A DNA stretch of 7,089 bases, taken from NCBI GenBank assembly GCA_047629415.1, contig JBLHWZ010000290.1, positions 1-7,089 of the forward strand. Reading direction: 5' to 3'. The notes beneath the pieces were generated by a model. That model worked only from the letters and a program-made list of their open reading frames with translations, had not been told where the DNA came from and ran no database searches. The DNA comes from CBDUJZ01 sp047629415 (GTDB lineage: Bacteria > Myxococcota_A > Bradymonadia > REDH01). A program made the position numbers and the translations under genes. Below, piece by piece: positions 6,277 through 7,089 of the stretch (positions are counted from its first letter, which is position 1; every line of letters begins with the position of its first letter).

Positions 6277-7089
6277 TCAGATCATGATCTTCAGCATCGC
6301 GAGGCTGAAGCACGCCAGCACGGCAGCCGCAAACATCCCCACGTAGAGCCCCTTCAGTCCAATACCTGCCAAACTCTTGATGTGGACACCGCAGCCAACG
6401 CCAGCCATGGCGACGGTGACGAGGAATCCGGACGCCTTTGTCACGACGCGACTCAGTTCGACACGCTGATCGCCGGCGGCCCACATAGTGCTCTCCTGAA
6501 GGTGCAGCGTGAAGTCGGGGAGGAGGTTCAATGTGTTAGCGATCGCGAGCGTCACGAACCCGAGAATGAAGGGCGGGAAGAGTGTCGTGAACCGTGTCTT
6601 TTGGGCGACGTGCGCCTGTTGGTTCCGCCGCTTCTCCTTGGCGTACCACCAGCTTAGACCCACGATCATTGGAGCCAGGAGGAGAACCCTCACCAGCTTC
6701 ACGATGACAGCGATTTCACCTGCTTCAGGTCCGTAGGCGAAGCCCGCCGCCATGACCTGCGGTGTTGCCTGGATCGCCACCCCGGCCCAGATCCCGAACT
6801 CAGTCTGAGTCATCGAGAGGGCGTGGCCGAGGACAGGAAAGATGAACACCGCGATCACCCCAAAGAGTGTGATCGTCGTGATCGCGAACGCAGTGTCCTT
6901 CTCGTCTGCCTCGATGGTCGGCGCGGTAACTGCGATGGCAGTGCCGCCACAAATTGCCGTACCAATCCCGATGAGGATGCCGAGTTTCTGCTCGACGCCG
7001 GTGAGGCGGCAGAGCCAGAGCGTCAAGCCGAGAGCTACCACGACACATGCAACGCTGATCACGAACGCTTGTGCTGATACTCGCACAAC
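6277..7089 (-). CDS. yeiH: YeiH-family putative sulfate exporter (N-terminus cut by window edge)
   Basis: Polytopic inner-membrane protein of the YeiH/UPF0324 (putative sulfate exporter) family. The last 270 residues are present and family members are roughly 320-350, so about 60-80 N-terminal residues lie beyond the window. The GTG at 7086 is probably internal because the frame is open to the edge and the protein begins mid-helix. Family landmarks are GIGTAICGGTAIAVTAPTI (usually GTSICGxSAIxATAPVI), AFAITTITLFGVIAVFIFPVLG, FGIWAGVAIQATPQVMAAGF, and AVIVKLVRVLLLAP. Later helices include a Gly-rich VAMAGVGCGVHIKSL. Export of sulfate is a family annotation with limited experimental support, so transport of another anion or amphiphile is possible. 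It is on the same strand but separated by 237 bp from the glucan operon, and nothing links the two functionally. Confidence 0.92.
   Translation of the reverse strand, partial: VVRVSAQAFVISVACVVVALGLTLWLCRLTGVEQKLGILIGIGTAICGGTAIAVTAPTIEADEKDTAFAITTITLFGVIAVFIFPVLGHALSMTQTEFGIWAGVAIQATPQVMAAGFAYGPEAGEIAVIVKLVRVLLLAPMIVGLSWWYAKEKRRNQQAHVAQKTRFTTLFPPFILGFVTLAIANTLNLLPDFTLHLQESTMWAAGDQRVELSRVVTKASGFLVTVAMAGVGCGVHIKSLAGIGLKGLYVGMFAAAVLACFSLAMLKIMI

Noticed and set aside
5464..6346. Overlapping plus-strand open frames (5464-6027, 5673-6005, 5753-6346) opposite the lipoprotein gene
   Set aside because: They arise from the repetitive acidic linker read in antisense; the minus-strand frame has a signal peptide, lipobox and a coherent C-terminal domain.
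1..7089. Search for CRISPR arrays, tRNA/rRNA genes, insertion sequences and attachment sites
   Set aside because: No repeat-spacer pattern, RNA gene signature, transposase or terminal inverted repeats were seen; the window is almost fully occupied by protein genes.

Overview
This window comes from a GC-rich, probably Gram-negative bacterium. All genes lie on the minus strand, so transcription runs from high to low coordinates. Three consecutive proteins carry lipoprotein signal peptides. The first of these has a long Asp/Glu/Ala/Pro-rich linker of the kind common in lipoproteins of Myxococcota/Bradymonadia-type deltaproteobacteria. That taxonomic guess rests on linker style only and is tentative.

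Layout in transcription order. At the right edge (6277-7089) is the C-terminal three quarters of a YeiH-family (putative sulfate exporter) membrane protein, which looks like an unrelated unit. A 237-bp intergenic region (6040-6276) follows. It contains a long stem-loop and a separate 19-bp palindrome, and it is the most likely site of the promoter and operator for everything to its left. Next comes a tightly packed run of six genes: a lipoprotein with an acidic linker and an aromatic-rich C-terminal beta-sandwich-like domain (5191-6039, TTG start); a ROK-family repressor (3975-5183); a GH16 laminarinase-like lipoprotein with an intact catalytic EIDILE motif (3139-3978); a family 5 extracellular solute-binding lipoprotein (1496-3142); and two DppB/DppC-type permeases (519-1499, and 1-526, which is cut by the window edge). 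From the ROK gene onward every junction overlaps: GTGA, GTGA, ATGA and ATGTCTGA.

Read together, this is a beta-glucan (laminarin-type) foraging operon. The surface lipoprotein may hold the glucan, GH16 cleaves it, the binding protein captures the oligosaccharides, the two permeases import them, and the ROK protein senses a sugar and controls the operon that encodes it. The 'oligopeptide-type' ABC transporter is therefore inferred to carry beta-glucan oligosaccharides. The same association of ROK regulator, GH16 laminarinase and family 5 ABC importer is known from the Thermotoga maritima beta-glucan locus. The ATPase subunits and any intracellular beta-glucosidase are not in the window and would be expected beyond its left end.

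The least explained parts are the operon-leading lipoprotein, whose C-terminal domain I cannot assign to a family, and the structured leader in front of it.
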